A stretch of 64,000 nucleotides of DNA from JBCBSP01 sp039819095 (GTDB taxonomy: Bacteria; Pseudomonadota; Alphaproteobacteria; Caulobacterales; Maricaulaceae), in the NCBI GenBank assembly GCA_039819095.1, contig JBCBSP010000002.1, positions 124,001-188,000 on the forward strand, written 5' to 3'. Below, one piece after another: positions 1-8,660 of this stretch. A program made the translations under genes and the position numbers. Position 1 is the stretch's first letter. Every line of letters starts with the position of its first letter. The notes beneath the pieces are model-generated. The model ran no database searches. It saw only the letters and a list, made by a program, of their open reading frames with translations, and had not been told where the DNA came from.

Positions 1-847
1 GCGTATCCCAGCTATTGTCGAACCCGACCGCAGCCAGAACGCCCAGCGAGAAACCGTCGAATTCGAAGCGTTCGCCCAGCGAGGCGCCGAAGCCGAAATC
101 AGGCTCGACCTCGTTTTCGATCTGCAGCACGGTCAGCGGCGAGTTGGCCAGATTGCGACCGATATTGGCCAGCACGGTCGGGTCCTGGAAGGCCGGTCCG
201 ATATTCTCGCTTTCCAGAATATCGACGAACTCGCTCGGCCAGTCGCGCGTGCTGTCGGAGAAACCGGTCCAGTCATATGAGCCGCCGCGGTGGACAATGC
301 CCTCGTTGAACGTGGTCTCGGTATTGGCCGCGCTGGAGAAGGAAAGCCCCAGGAAACCTTCATTCGGAAGGGCGCTGGTTTCGATCTCCACCAGACCGCC
401 GCCGAACTCGCCCGGGAAGCGGGGCGAGTAGGTCTTCTGAACCAGGATATTGCTGATCAGCCCGGTCGGGAACAGATCCAGCGGCACGGCGCGGCGCAGC
501 GGTTCCGGGCTGGCCAGCGGCGAACCGTTGATCAGCGTGTTGGAGTAGCGCTCGTTCAGCCCACGCACGATAACGAAGCGGCCGTCAGCGACCGACAGGC
601 CGGTGACCCGGCCCAGAGCCGAGGCGATATCGCTGTCGCCGGTGGTGATGATGTCGTCCACGTTCAGGAAGCTCGACACCTCGGAGGTGACGCGCTTGTC
701 GTCGGGAACGAACTGATAACGGACGACAATGATGTCGTCGGTCTGGGTGGAGGCGGTGTCGCCTTCCTGCGCCCAGGCGGCGCTGACAGGGACCAGGCCG
801 GTCGATGCCAGCAGGGCCGCCGAAAGCGCGATGCGGTGGTAGTTCAT
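1..847 (-). CDS. TonB-dependent receptor, N-terminal part (cut by window edge)
   Basis: Outer-membrane receptor expected to import a ligand using TonB energy. The frame opens at an ATG (847-845) and runs off the left edge without a stop, so only about 282 N-terminal residues are visible. They show a signal peptide ending near SAAWAQ, then a plug domain: a segment reading DDIIVV, a stretch on low-complexity nested repeats of hydrophobic residues, the plug core VRGLNERYSNTLING and the plug end GGGLVEIET, followed by the first barrel strands. It lies 86 bases downstream of the lipoprotein gene on the same strand and is probably cotranscribed with it. The ligand is not evident from the sequence; the Pho-like sites and the divergent phosphoesterase suggest a phosphorus compound (inference). 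The frame was read directly from the bases. Confidence 0.88.
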   Translation of the reverse strand, partial: MNYHRIALSAALLASTGLVPVSAAWAQEGDTASTQTDDIIVVRYQFVPDDKRVTSEVSSFLNVDDIITTGDSDIASALGRVTGLSVADGRFVIVRGLNERYSNTLINGSPLASPEPLRRAVPLDLFPTGLISNILVQKTYSPRFPGEFGGGLVEIETSALPNEGFLGLSFSSAANTETTFNEGIVHRGGSYDWTGFSDSTRDWPSEFVDILESENIGPAFQDPTVLANIGRNLANSPLTVLQIENEVEPDFGFGASLGERFEFDGFSLGVLAAVGFDNSWDT

Positions 848-933
848 AATGATCCCCAATTTGGTTGCATCGCTCATGCGAAATCGCGGACCCCGGCCGC
901 CGCTTCATTGCGACGACCGGGGCCTCGCGGCCC

Positions 934-3625
934 TTACTGCTGGGTCAGGGTCCAGCCCTGGTACCAGGTGTCATTGGCGTCTTCGACGGCGCCGACATAA
1001 TCGACGCTGGTGAAGAACGGATCGACCGTGGACGGGTCGATCGCGACCATGGCGGCTTCCGGACCGTTCGGGTCCGGAACCACGCCGGTGGCGTTGTTCG
1101 GGGTCTGGACCACGCCGTTGCCGTCTTCGATCGCGGAGAAGTCCGTCACGAAGGAGAAGCCGGACAGGCTGGTCGTGCCCTCCTCGTTATTGATATTGCC
1201 CGGGAACCCGTTGCCGAGGGCGAAGGCTTCCTCGTCAAAGCCGTCGCCGTCGGTGGAGAAGTTCGGGGTGCAGTCGAAGAAGGTCGATTCCACCGTCAGA
1301 TTACCGGCAGTCGCCTGGGCGAAGGTGGCCGACTGGTCAACATCCAGGCAGTCGCCTTCAAAGTCGACCACGATGCCGTTCATCAGACGCCCGGCGGTGC
1401 CTTCACGAAGCAACATGCCGGTGTCCGAAGCGGTAGAGCCGCGAACGCCGATCAAGGTGAAGTTGGAGATGGTCGGGTTCGAACGCGGCAGATCGTCATT
1501 GCCGTCGCCGTTATTGTCGAACTCAAAGCCCTGGTCGCTATTATCCGCAGCGTGCTGAACGATCACGAACTGGACATTGCCCACCCAGCCGTCGGTGTAG
1601 TCCAGGCTATCGTCGCCGATGCCGGTCAGAACCAGATACTTGGCATTGGTCGCGCCACCGAAGAACTCGATGCCGTCATCATCATTGTTGTGAACCTGCA
1701 CATAGTTCACTTCGGTGCCCGAACCGGTGCCCTGGAAGGCGATGCCGTTCAGCTCGTCCTCGTCATTGACGCGGAAGCCGGCGTACTGGACGCGGGTGTA
1801 GGACAGCGCGCCGGAGCTATCGGTCGGATCATCGCCGCCGAAATTGCCCGACGAACCTTCGCCCGCCTTCTCACAATCCGCTGAGCCGCCGGTCGCCGTA
1901 CCGCTGTCGCAGGCGTTGATCGGCGCAAAGCCGTTGATGACCAGACCGCCCCATTGACCGCGCGCGCTGTTCGGCGACTGATTGGTGCCGGCAAAGTCCG
2001 CGCGCGAGGTCATCACGACCGGGTTGGACGCGGTGCCGTTCGACCGGATTTCAGAGCCGCGCGACACGACGATGTAGTCAGAACCCGACGAGCCGACAAT
2101 CGTCGTGCCCGGATCAATGGTCAGGGTCGCCGAGGCGCCGCCATCCTCACCGACGAAGACCGGACCGACCAGCTCGTAAACGAGCGAGGAGCCGCCCGAA
2201 AGACGCAGATCGGAGGTCACCGTGCCGGTGAGACGGCAGACGCGACGCTGGCTGATCACCTCACCGGTGGCTGCGGTGCCGACCGGGCATTCCGGCTCGG
2301 GGAAGAGGCCGAACGTCCAGCCCAGCGCCCAGTTCGAACCGGCCGATTCACCAGCCGAGAAGGCGCCGATATGGTTGGCCGCCTGGAAGAACGAGCCGTA
2401 CTGGGTCGGATCTTCCGCCGGAACCGCCAGCTCGTTCGGGCCCATGAAGAAGCCGTTCAGCGAGTTGTCGCCATCCACGTTATTGGTGTTCTGCGGGAAG
2501 CCGTTGCCAAGCGCGAACGCTTCCTCGTCAAACCCGTCATCATCCGTGGAGAAGCTCGGCGGGCAGTCGAAGAAGATCGAGCGCAGCACCAGATTGCCGG
2601 CGTTCGCCTGAGCGAAAGTCGCCGACTGGTCGACGTCAAGGCAGTCGCCTTCAAAGTCGGCCACGATGCCGTTGATCAGCGTGCCGGCGGTACCTTCACG
2701 CAGCAGCATGCCGGTGTCAGACGCGGTGGAGTCGCGATCGCCGAGCAGGGTGAAGTTCGAGATCGTCGGGTTCGAACGCGGCAGGTCGTCATTGCCGTCG
2801 CCGTTGTTGTCGAACTCAAAGCCCTGGTCGGAGGCGTCAGGCGCGTGACGCACGACCACGAACTGGGCGTTGCCAATCCAGCCATCGGTGTAGTCCAGGC
2901 TGTCATCGCCGATGCCGGTCAGAACGACGTAACGCAGGTTGGTCGCGCCGCCGAACATCTCGATGCCGTCATCGTCATTATTGTGGACCTGCAGGAATTC
3001 CGCCGTCGTGCCCGAACCGGTGCCCTGGAAGGCGATGCCGTTCAGCTCGTCCTCGTCGTTGACGCGGAAGCCGGCGTATTTGAGCTGCAAATAGCGCAGC
3101 GTGCCGGAGCTGTCGGTCGGCGTCGCGCCGCCGAAATTGCCCGACGAGCCTTCGCCCGCCTTCTGACAATCGACCGTACCGCCGACCGCGTTGCCGTTGT
3201 CACAAGCGTTGATCGGCGCGCGGCCATTGATGATCAACCCGCCCCATTCGCCGCGGATCGAGGTCACCGCATCGCGCGGCGTGCCGACGCGCTGGGCGAC
3301 AAGATCCGCTGAAGAGGTCATCACGATCGGGTTGGTCGCAGTGCCCTGCGCGTTGATCGAGGCGCCGCGAGAGATGACGAGATAGTCAGAGCCGCTCTCC
3401 CCCACGATGGTGGCCCCGGCCGGGATGGTCAGCGTCGGACCCGTCGCGCCGCCAGCGGCGCCGCCGTCCTGACCCACGAAGACCGGGCCGGACAGGAAGT
3501 AGGCGCCGTCAGAGGTCAGCGTCAGGTCAGAAAGAAGATTGCCGCTCACCGAGCAGGCGGTGACGTCCACGTCGGAACCGCCGCTGGTCACGGTGGCGGT
3601 GCTCGAGGCGGTGCCGACCGGGCAA
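934..3625 (-). repeat. Tandem intragenic duplication
   Basis: Two direct repeat units of about 1.3 kb, roughly 3625-2295 and 2290-940, encode the two halves of the lipoprotein. Near-identical nucleotide blocks recur about 1.3 kb apart, for example the segments encoding the DNNGDGNDD loop near 2800 and 1505, and those encoding DEDELNGIAFQGTGSGT near 3040 and 1740. Confidence 0.85.
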
Positions 3626-3804
3626 CCGCCCGACGGGATCAGGTCCAGCGAGGACGTGCCGCCGCCGCCGCCGCCGCCCGGCGCCGGAGGCGGCGCCTGG
3701 TTTTGCTCGCCCGGCGAGCTGATGGAAGAACCCGAGCAGGCCGCAAGAACGACGCAGGATGCGCCGGCGAGCAGCAGTTTCGCGAAGCTGGTGTGTGACG
3801 CCAT
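934..3804 (-). CDS. Large internally duplicated lipoprotein, partner of TonB receptor
   Basis: 956-residue predicted lipoprotein. The start at 3804 gives a signal peptide with lipobox VLAAC (Cys23), followed by a Pro/Gly-rich linker (about 34-50). The longer open frame to 4005 adds 67 residues that look non-coding. The mature part consists of two homologous halves, about residues 61-500 and 506-956. Each begins with CPVGTA and carries GPVFVG(Q/E)DGG, an NNDDDGIE motif, a DNNGDGNDD loop that fits the EF-hand/dockerin calcium pattern, and FSTD(D/G)DGFDEEAFALGNG. The repeated acidic, beta-rich units suggest a surface-exposed beta-helix or Ca-binding fold (inference). Proteins of this type are often encoded beside TonB receptors, but I know no proven function. 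It may capture substrate for the downstream receptor. An 11/14 Pho-box match lies about 130 bases upstream. Confidence 0.85.
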   Translation of the reverse strand: MASHTSFAKLLLAGASCVVLAACSGSSISSPGEQNQAPPPAPGGGGGGGTSSLDLIPSGGCPVGTASSTATVTSGGSDVDVTACSVSGNLLSDLTLTSDGAYFLSGPVFVGQDGGAAGGATGPTLTIPAGATIVGESGSDYLVISRGASINAQGTATNPIVMTSSADLVAQRVGTPRDAVTSIRGEWGGLIINGRAPINACDNGNAVGGTVDCQKAGEGSSGNFGGATPTDSSGTLRYLQLKYAGFRVNDEDELNGIAFQGTGSGTTAEFLQVHNNDDDGIEMFGGATNLRYVVLTGIGDDSLDYTDGWIGNAQFVVVRHAPDASDQGFEFDNNGDGNDDLPRSNPTISNFTLLGDRDSTASDTGMLLREGTAGTLINGIVADFEGDCLDVDQSATFAQANAGNLVLRSIFFDCPPSFSTDDDGFDEEAFALGNGFPQNTNNVDGDNSLNGFFMGPNELAVPAEDPTQYGSFFQAANHIGAFSAGESAGSNWALGWTFGLFPEPECPVGTAATGEVISQRRVCRLTGTVTSDLRLSGGSSLVYELVGPVFVGEDGGASATLTIDPGTTIVGSSGSDYIVVSRGSEIRSNGTASNPVVMTSRADFAGTNQSPNSARGQWGGLVINGFAPINACDSGTATGGSADCEKAGEGSSGNFGGDDPTDSSGALSYTRVQYAGFRVNDEDELNGIAFQGTGSGTEVNYVQVHNNDDDGIEFFGGATNAKYLVLTGIGDDSLDYTDGWVGNVQFVIVQHAADNSDQGFEFDNNGDGNDDLPRSNPTISNFTLIGVRGSTASDTGMLLREGTAGRLMNGIVVDFEGDCLDVDQSATFAQATAGNLTVESTFFDCTPNFSTDGDGFDEEAFALGNGFPGNINNEEGTTSLSGFSFVTDFSAIEDGNGVVQTPNNATGVVPDPNGPEAAMVAIDPSTVDPFFTSVDYVGAVEDANDTWYQGWTLTQQ

Positions 3805-3931
3805 GAGTGAAGACCCCCAACAGGTTATGGCTCGACAATAAAAATCGGCACGCTCGAATCCCCCGACGTAGACGGGGGAGCGCTTGGGGGTGGAAACAAA
3901 CGCATTTGTGTAACAGCCGCGTCGCAGTCTC

Positions 3932-3949
3932 ATGACGAAGAAATGACAT
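3932..3949 (-). promoter_or_regulatory. Pho-box-like element for lipoprotein/TonB operon
   Basis: On the minus strand this reads ATGTCAT-TTCT-TCGTCAT. It is two 7-base direct repeats separated by 4 bases, matching 11 of 14 positions of the PhoB consensus CTGTCAT-N4-CTGTCAT. It lies about 130 bases upstream of the lipoprotein start. PhoB binding is inferred. Confidence 0.5.
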
Positions 3950-3998
3950 CTGCGGCAGGCGAAACGTGTTGAACACCAAAACTCCATCCCTATACGGA

Positions 3999-4016
3999 AT
4001 GTCATGATTTTGTTGT
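3999..4016 (+). promoter_or_regulatory. Pho-box-like element for phosphoesterase gene
   Basis: On the plus strand this reads ATGTCAT-GATT-TTGTTGT, matching 10 of 14 positions of the PhoB consensus. The first repeat is good (6/7) and the second weak (4/7). It faces the phosphoesterase gene, 245 bases upstream of its start. Confidence 0.4.
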
Positions 4017-4260
4017 AAAATCCCTACCCTCCCGTTTTTTGAGGATGAATTTAAAGAAAGCCGTATGTTGGCTTACCCCATTACCGAAGAAACCGTTTTC
4101 CTAGGGCTAACACATCACGGTCATATGGCTGCGCATCGCCATCTCGTCTGTGATCGTAAAGCCGCAGTGGAGGCCGCACTGTGCACAGGGTTTTCTTCAC
4201 ATGGCCGTCAAGAAGCCGCGCTAATCCCCTCTCCTGTTTCTCGATCGGGAGTATCCGCCA

Positions 4261-6174
4261 ATGCTGGCCCTTATCACCGCCGGCGCGCTTGCCGGCGCAC
4301 CCTATATCGCGACGCCTGAAGTCACGCCGGGTCGCGGCGATGACACGGTCTGGGGCTATGTCTTCCACGACATGGATCGCGACGGGCGGCGCGGACGCGG
4401 CGAGGACGGCGTTCCGGGTGTGAAGGTGAGCAACGGGCTGGATGTCGTCCTGACCGACGCGCTTGGCCGATACGAGCTTGATGTGCGCGACGATATGAAC
4501 CTGACCGTCGTGCAGCCAAGCGGCTGGCGCGTGCCGACCGATGAGCGCCTCGTCCCGCAATTCTTCCACGTCCACAAACGAGGCGGCACGCCGGAAGCGC
4601 TTCGCTATGGCGGCTTGCCGGACGCCGGACCGGCGCCGTCGCGGGTCAACTTCCCGCTCATGCCCGCCACAGGCGGCGAGCACTTCACCTGCGCGGTTGT
4701 CGGTGACAGCCAGACCTATTCGAACGCCGAGGTCAGTCATTTTCGCGACAGCGCGGTGGCCGATCTGGTCAATGCCGATCTGGGGGCCGGCGACTGCCTG
4801 CTCTATGTCGGCGATGTTATGGGCGATGATCTGAACCTGCTGAATCGTCTGCTGCAGGTCGGCGCCAAAGCCGGCGCGCCGCAATGGCTGGTTCACGGCA
4901 ATCACGACTTTGATTTCGATGCGAGTTCGGACGCGCATTCAGCCGATAGCTGGCGGCGGCTGTACGGGCCGAATTATTACGCCTTCGAGATCGGCGAAAC
5001 GCTCTTCATCGCACTGGACAATGTCGTCTTCCCATGCGGGCAGGAGGATTATGAGCGCTATGGCCGCAGCTTCTGTGTGGAGTCCGATTGGGCCCGTTAC
5101 AATGGCCGCGTCACCGACGAGCAGATGCATTGGCTCGCCAATCTTCTCGAGCACACGCCGCAGGACCGGCTGATCGTTCTGGCCCACCACATCCCGTTCG
5201 TTTCTTTCGTGGACGCCGCCACGGCGGCGCACCAGACCGACAATCTTGCTGATATCTTCGAGCTTCTTGAAGGACGTCCCGCGCTGTCGCTTTCCGGGCA
5301 TACCCACACGATCGAGAACCATGCGCCCGGTCAGAGCTTTGAAGGCTGGAACACGCAGACCGGCATCGACGCCCTTGCCTTCCGCCACATCATCGCCGGC
5401 GCAGCGTCGGGCGGCTGGTGGCAGGGCGATTTCGCCTGGGACGGAGACCCGATGGCGCTGCAGCGCATGGGTGCGCCCAAAGGCGTCCTGATGCTGGACT
5501 TTGAAGGCGGCGAATACACCGAGCGCTATGTCGGCTCGCGAATCGATCCGGCCCGCGGCCAGTGGGTCGACTTCAACACCCCCTCCTTCCGCAGCTGGTA
5601 CGACGCACTGACCGAATGGCGCGCCCTCGACCCGCAGACGCGCGATCCGGTCCCGCCGGTCGGAATTAATGACCTGCCCGACACCCGAATCCTGACGCCG
5701 GACGAGCTGGCCGGCGGTGTCTATCTGACCGCGAATGTCTGGGTCGGTTCGGCCGAGACGCGCGTTCAAGCGCGGATCAATGACAGTGCGCCCTTCGCGC
5801 TGGAACGGACCCAGGACGGCGCCGGCGAGGCCGCCCGGATCGGGGCGCAGTGGGCTGACCCCTTCGCGACTCAGCGCCAGCTTTCGGTCGGGCGCTTCTC
5901 GATCGAGAGCCGGTCCGGCGACGCGAACGCGCAAGGCTTCCAGGCCTTTCAGGGACGTCAGTACGGCCCCGCGCCGGCCCAGCCGGGACGCGTGCTGGCA
6001 GACCGCAACATGCATTTATGGCGCGCCCGACTGCCCGCCGATCTGCCCGAAGGCGCACACCTGATGGAGGTGACCAGCACGGATCGCAACGGTCAGGTCT
6101 ACACAGACCGTATCGTGTTCGAAGTTCGCTCCGAGCGCCCGCAGCCAACCTGGGACGGCTCATTGTGGGATTAA
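4261..6174 (+). CDS. Calcineurin-like metallophosphoesterase with N- and C-terminal extensions
   Basis: 637-residue predicted phosphoesterase, probably exported and dinuclear-metal dependent. Domains in order are a short N-terminal hydrophobic stretch (1-17), a beta-sandwich resembling the MetallophosN domain (about 27-80, VWGYVFHDMDRDG), the catalytic calcineurin-like domain and a MetallophosC-like C-terminus from about 385. Visible metal and active-site motifs are GDSQ, YVGDVMGDD, GNHDFD, LAHHIPF and SGHTHT. The ATG at 4261 is the only start after the in-frame stop at 4222, and CGGGAG lies about 8 bases upstream. The N-terminus lacks the usual positive charges of a signal peptide, so export is likely but not certain. 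The divergent receptor/lipoprotein operon and facing Pho-like boxes suggest phosphoester scavenging. The substrate is unknown. Confidence 0.87.
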   Translation: MLALITAGALAGAPYIATPEVTPGRGDDTVWGYVFHDMDRDGRRGRGEDGVPGVKVSNGLDVVLTDALGRYELDVRDDMNLTVVQPSGWRVPTDERLVPQFFHVHKRGGTPEALRYGGLPDAGPAPSRVNFPLMPATGGEHFTCAVVGDSQTYSNAEVSHFRDSAVADLVNADLGAGDCLLYVGDVMGDDLNLLNRLLQVGAKAGAPQWLVHGNHDFDFDASSDAHSADSWRRLYGPNYYAFEIGETLFIALDNVVFPCGQEDYERYGRSFCVESDWARYNGRVTDEQMHWLANLLEHTPQDRLIVLAHHIPFVSFVDAATAAHQTDNLADIFELLEGRPALSLSGHTHTIENHAPGQSFEGWNTQTGIDALAFRHIIAGAASGGWWQGDFAWDGDPMALQRMGAPKGVLMLDFEGGEYTERYVGSRIDPARGQWVDFNTPSFRSWYDALTEWRALDPQTRDPVPPVGINDLPDTRILTPDELAGGVYLTANVWVGSAETRVQARINDSAPFALERTQDGAGEAARIGAQWADPFATQRQLSVGRFSIESRSGDANAQGFQAFQGRQYGPAPAQPGRVLADRNMHLWRARLPADLPEGAHLMEVTSTDRNGQVYTDRIVFEVRSERPQPTWDGSLWD

Positions 6175-6249
6175 GCCGGCGCGGCGGATTTTCCTTTCAC
6201 CACTTCAGTTCTAGTCTGACGCCCCGCTGATCTTCCAAGGAAGCCGCCC

Positions 6250-6882
6250 ATGTTCGTCACCGCCGCCCTGCTCGCCGCCTCGCTTCAATCGGCCCCGCTC
6301 GTCGCGCTGGACGAGATCCGCACCTATGAGCGCGCGGCGTGGGACCGAAGCGCGACCGCGTGCGACGTCGAAGCCAGCCATCCTGATGATCCTGAAAGCG
6401 TCGGCGAAGGCGTGGCGCGCGCGGAGATGGATCTGGAAGCAGCTGTGGCGGCCTGCCTTGAAGCGGTCGAGGCCGACCCTGCCAATCCGCGCCTGAACTA
6501 TCAGCTGGCGCGCGCCTACGGCTATTCCGGGCTTCACGCCGAAGGCCAGCCCTATCGCGACGCCGCGCTGAAGGCGGGCTATCCCCAATCGCTCTTCGTG
6601 GTCGGGTATATCCGTTTGACCGGCTGGGACGGGCGCGGCGCGGATCCGTGCTATGGCGGCGAGCTGATCCGGCTGTCCGCCCATGCCGGGCGCTTCGCCG
6701 GACTTGTCGGCTTTGCCCACTACGCGCTCACCGGACAGTTCGACGGCTGCGCGCCGGACACACCGCGCATCGACCGCGACGAGATGCTGGGCTTTCTGAG
6801 CGAGGCGGGCGAGCAGGCCTCCGGCTTCTATCAGCAGGCGCTGGTGGAGCAGCTGACCGCCCGCGTCGAGGCGATGGACTAG
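6250..6882 (+). CDS. Small secreted TPR/Sel1-like protein of unknown function
   Basis: 210 residues with an N-terminal hydrophobic segment (MFVTAALLAASLQSAP) that may be a signal peptide. A central helical stretch (about 75-110, with NPRLNYQLARAYGYSG) resembles a tetratricopeptide unit. Four Cys residues lie in the exported part. AAGGAAG precedes the ATG. It ends convergently with the SulP gene, sharing the bases CTAG. I do not recognise a named family and cannot assign a function. Confidence 0.72.
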   Translation: MFVTAALLAASLQSAPLVALDEIRTYERAAWDRSATACDVEASHPDDPESVGEGVARAEMDLEAAVAACLEAVEADPANPRLNYQLARAYGYSGLHAEGQPYRDAALKAGYPQSLFVVGYIRLTGWDGRGADPCYGGELIRLSAHAGRFAGLVGFAHYALTGQFDGCAPDTPRIDRDEMLGFLSEAGEQASGFYQQALVEQLTARVEAMD

Positions 6883-8633
6883 GTCATGAACTCATAGCGC
6901 TCGGCCCGACGCGCCTCCTTGGCCGCCTGCGGAGCGAGGGTGGCGAAGGCGTCATACTGGCTGAGAAAGACCTTGCCGGTCAGATGTTCGAGGAAATCGG
7001 AGCGCTTCAGCCGGTCCATTACCGGTCCTTTCACCTCTGAAAGATGAAGCGTGACGCCGGAATCCTTCAGGCGCTGATTGATCGCGTCCAGGCTTTCCAG
7101 ACCGGTCCCGTCAATGAAGTTCACAGCCGGGCACATCAGCACGAAATGCTGCAGCTCCGGCGTCCCGGCGACGAGCGCATAGATGCGATCTTCCAGATAG
7201 CGCGCATTGGCGAAATAGATGCTCTCATCAATGCGCAGCGTGACGATATGCGGCGCGGTGATCACCTGGTGGCGTTTCACATTGCGAAAATGCTCAGCGC
7301 CCGGCACCTGTCCCATGATCGCGGTGTGGGGACGGCTGGTCCGATACAGGAAGAGCGCCAGGGACAGGATCACTCCGGCCAGAACGCCCGCCTCCACGCC
7401 GAGCCCCAGCGTCAGCGCGATGGTCGCGAGCATTGCGGCGAAGTCGCTCTTGGAGTAGCGCCAGGCCTGAGCGATGGCGCGCAGGTTCACCAGCGAAAGA
7501 ACCGCCACGATGATGGTTGCGGCCAGCACCGCATTGGGAAGGTTGAACAGGATCGGGGTGAGGAAGACCGTCGCCAGGGCGATGCCGATTGCCGTGAAGG
7601 CGCCGGCGGCGGGCGTCTTCGCCCCGGCGTCGAAGTTAACCACCGAGCGCGCAAATCCGCCCGTGACCGGATAGCCGCCTGAAAAGCCCGAAGTCAGATT
7701 AGCCGCGCCCAGGCCGACAAGCTCCTGGTCGGGGTCAATACGTTGACGGCGCTTGGCCGCCAGCGTCTGGGCCACCGATACCGATTCGACAAAGCCGATC
7801 ACCGAGATCAGCACGGCGGCCGGGAAGAGTTGACGCCATAACGCCGGATCAAGGCTGGGTGGTGTGAAGGCCGGAAGACCGGACGGGACCTCGCCCACCG
7901 TGCGCACGCCCGCCTGATCAAGCCCAAGCGCGGTGACCGCGAGGATCGCCGCGCCGACCGCCAGAACCGGGCCGGCCTTCGTTATGAGATCGGCCAGGCG
8001 CGCATCGACGCCCAGCCCGCCAAGCAGCGCCTTGAGGCCCGATCGCACGAAGAACAGAAACCCCAGCGCCGCCCCGCCGATCGCAAGCGTGGGCGGGTTG
8101 ATCGCGTCGGCATGAGCCAGAAGCGAAGCGGTCAACTCGACCAGGGTGTGGCCGTTCGCCTCGACGCCAAGGACATGCTTCAGCTGGCTGGCCGCAATGA
8201 GTATGCCGGACGCGGTGATGAAGCCGGATATGACCGGGTGGGAGAGGAAGTTGGCCAGAAAGCCGAGCCTGAACACGCCCATCAGGATGAGGATCAGCCC
8301 GCTCATCACCGCCAGCGTCAGCGCCGCCGTCGCATAGCCGACCGTCCCACTGGCCGCGACCTGGCCAACCGCTGCGGCCGTCATCAGCGAGACGACCGCG
8401 ACCGGGCCGACGGCCAGAACGCGGCTCGTTCCGAACACCGCATAGGCGACCAGCGGCAGGATGGAGGCGTAGAGCCCGGCCTGCGGCGGCAGGCCGGCCA
8501 GCATAGCGTAGGCCAGCGATTGCGGGATGAGCATGATCGTCACGATCACAGCCGCGAGCAGATCGCTGGACAGCGCCTGCGCGCCATAGCCTCGACCCCA
8601 TTCAAGAATGGGCAGATAGCGGGACAGGCGCAT
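6879..8633 (-). CDS. SulP-family anion transporter with STAS domain
   Basis: Inner-membrane SulP (SLC26-type) transporter of about 584 residues. The N-terminal two thirds are hydrophobic, with the family signature around IPQSLAYAMLAGLPPQAGLYAS and about 10-14 membrane segments. The C-terminal 110 residues form a cytoplasmic STAS domain (VTLRIDESIYFANARYLED, FIDGTGLESLD). The gene follows the persulfide-dioxygenase-like gene by 27 bases and is probably part of the bigR operon. Its substrate could therefore be sulfate, sulfite or another product of sulfide oxidation (inference). Direction of transport cannot be read from sequence. The ATG at 8633 was preferred; an in-frame TTG at 8642 is the alternative, with AGGA just upstream. 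Confidence 0.9.
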   Translation of the reverse strand: MRLSRYLPILEWGRGYGAQALSSDLLAAVIVTIMLIPQSLAYAMLAGLPPQAGLYASILPLVAYAVFGTSRVLAVGPVAVVSLMTAAAVGQVAASGTVGYATAALTLAVMSGLILILMGVFRLGFLANFLSHPVISGFITASGILIAASQLKHVLGVEANGHTLVELTASLLAHADAINPPTLAIGGAALGFLFFVRSGLKALLGGLGVDARLADLITKAGPVLAVGAAILAVTALGLDQAGVRTVGEVPSGLPAFTPPSLDPALWRQLFPAAVLISVIGFVESVSVAQTLAAKRRQRIDPDQELVGLGAANLTSGFSGGYPVTGGFARSVVNFDAGAKTPAAGAFTAIGIALATVFLTPILFNLPNAVLAATIIVAVLSLVNLRAIAQAWRYSKSDFAAMLATIALTLGLGVEAGVLAGVILSLALFLYRTSRPHTAIMGQVPGAEHFRNVKRHQVITAPHIVTLRIDESIYFANARYLEDRIYALVAGTPELQHFVLMCPAVNFIDGTGLESLDAINQRLKDSGVTLHLSEVKGPVMDRLKRSDFLEHLTGKVFLSQYDAFATLAPQAAKEARRAERYEFMT

Positions 8634-8660
8634 CAGCCGCAACGTCCTGTGAGCGGCGCG

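Larger units (their letters stand above)
3805..4260. other. Divergent intergenic region (456 bases)
   Basis: No convincing gene. This is the shared regulatory region of the lipoprotein/TonB genes (leftward) and the phosphoesterase gene (rightward). It is clearly AT-richer than its neighbours between about 3990 and 4070. It contains the two Pho-box-like elements listed separately and a short hairpin (CCCCCG at 3860-3865 pairing with CGGGGG at 3873-3878) in the lipoprotein leader. An open frame from 4065 lacks coding character. Confidence 0.7.

Noticed and set aside
1478..1486. GGTTCGAAC strings (here and near 2768) resembling a tRNA T-arm
   Set aside because: They encode part of the repeated RSNPTI segment of the lipoprotein and no cloverleaf can be drawn around them.
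865..1884. 339-residue plus-strand open frame
   Set aside because: Antisense to the second repeat of the lipoprotein gene; no ribosome site or domain.
1954..3312. 452-residue plus-strand open frame opposite the lipoprotein gene
   Set aside because: Arg/Ala/Val-rich composition without motifs. It mirrors the internal repeat of the lipoprotein gene, and long antisense frames are expected at this GC content.
4065..4319. 84-residue frame between the Pho-like boxes and the phosphoesterase
   Set aside because: Runs into the phosphoesterase gene in another frame, has no recognisable family and only weak start signals.
4939..6015. 358-residue minus-strand frame
   Set aside because: Antisense to the phosphoesterase, whose motifs are clear on the plus strand.
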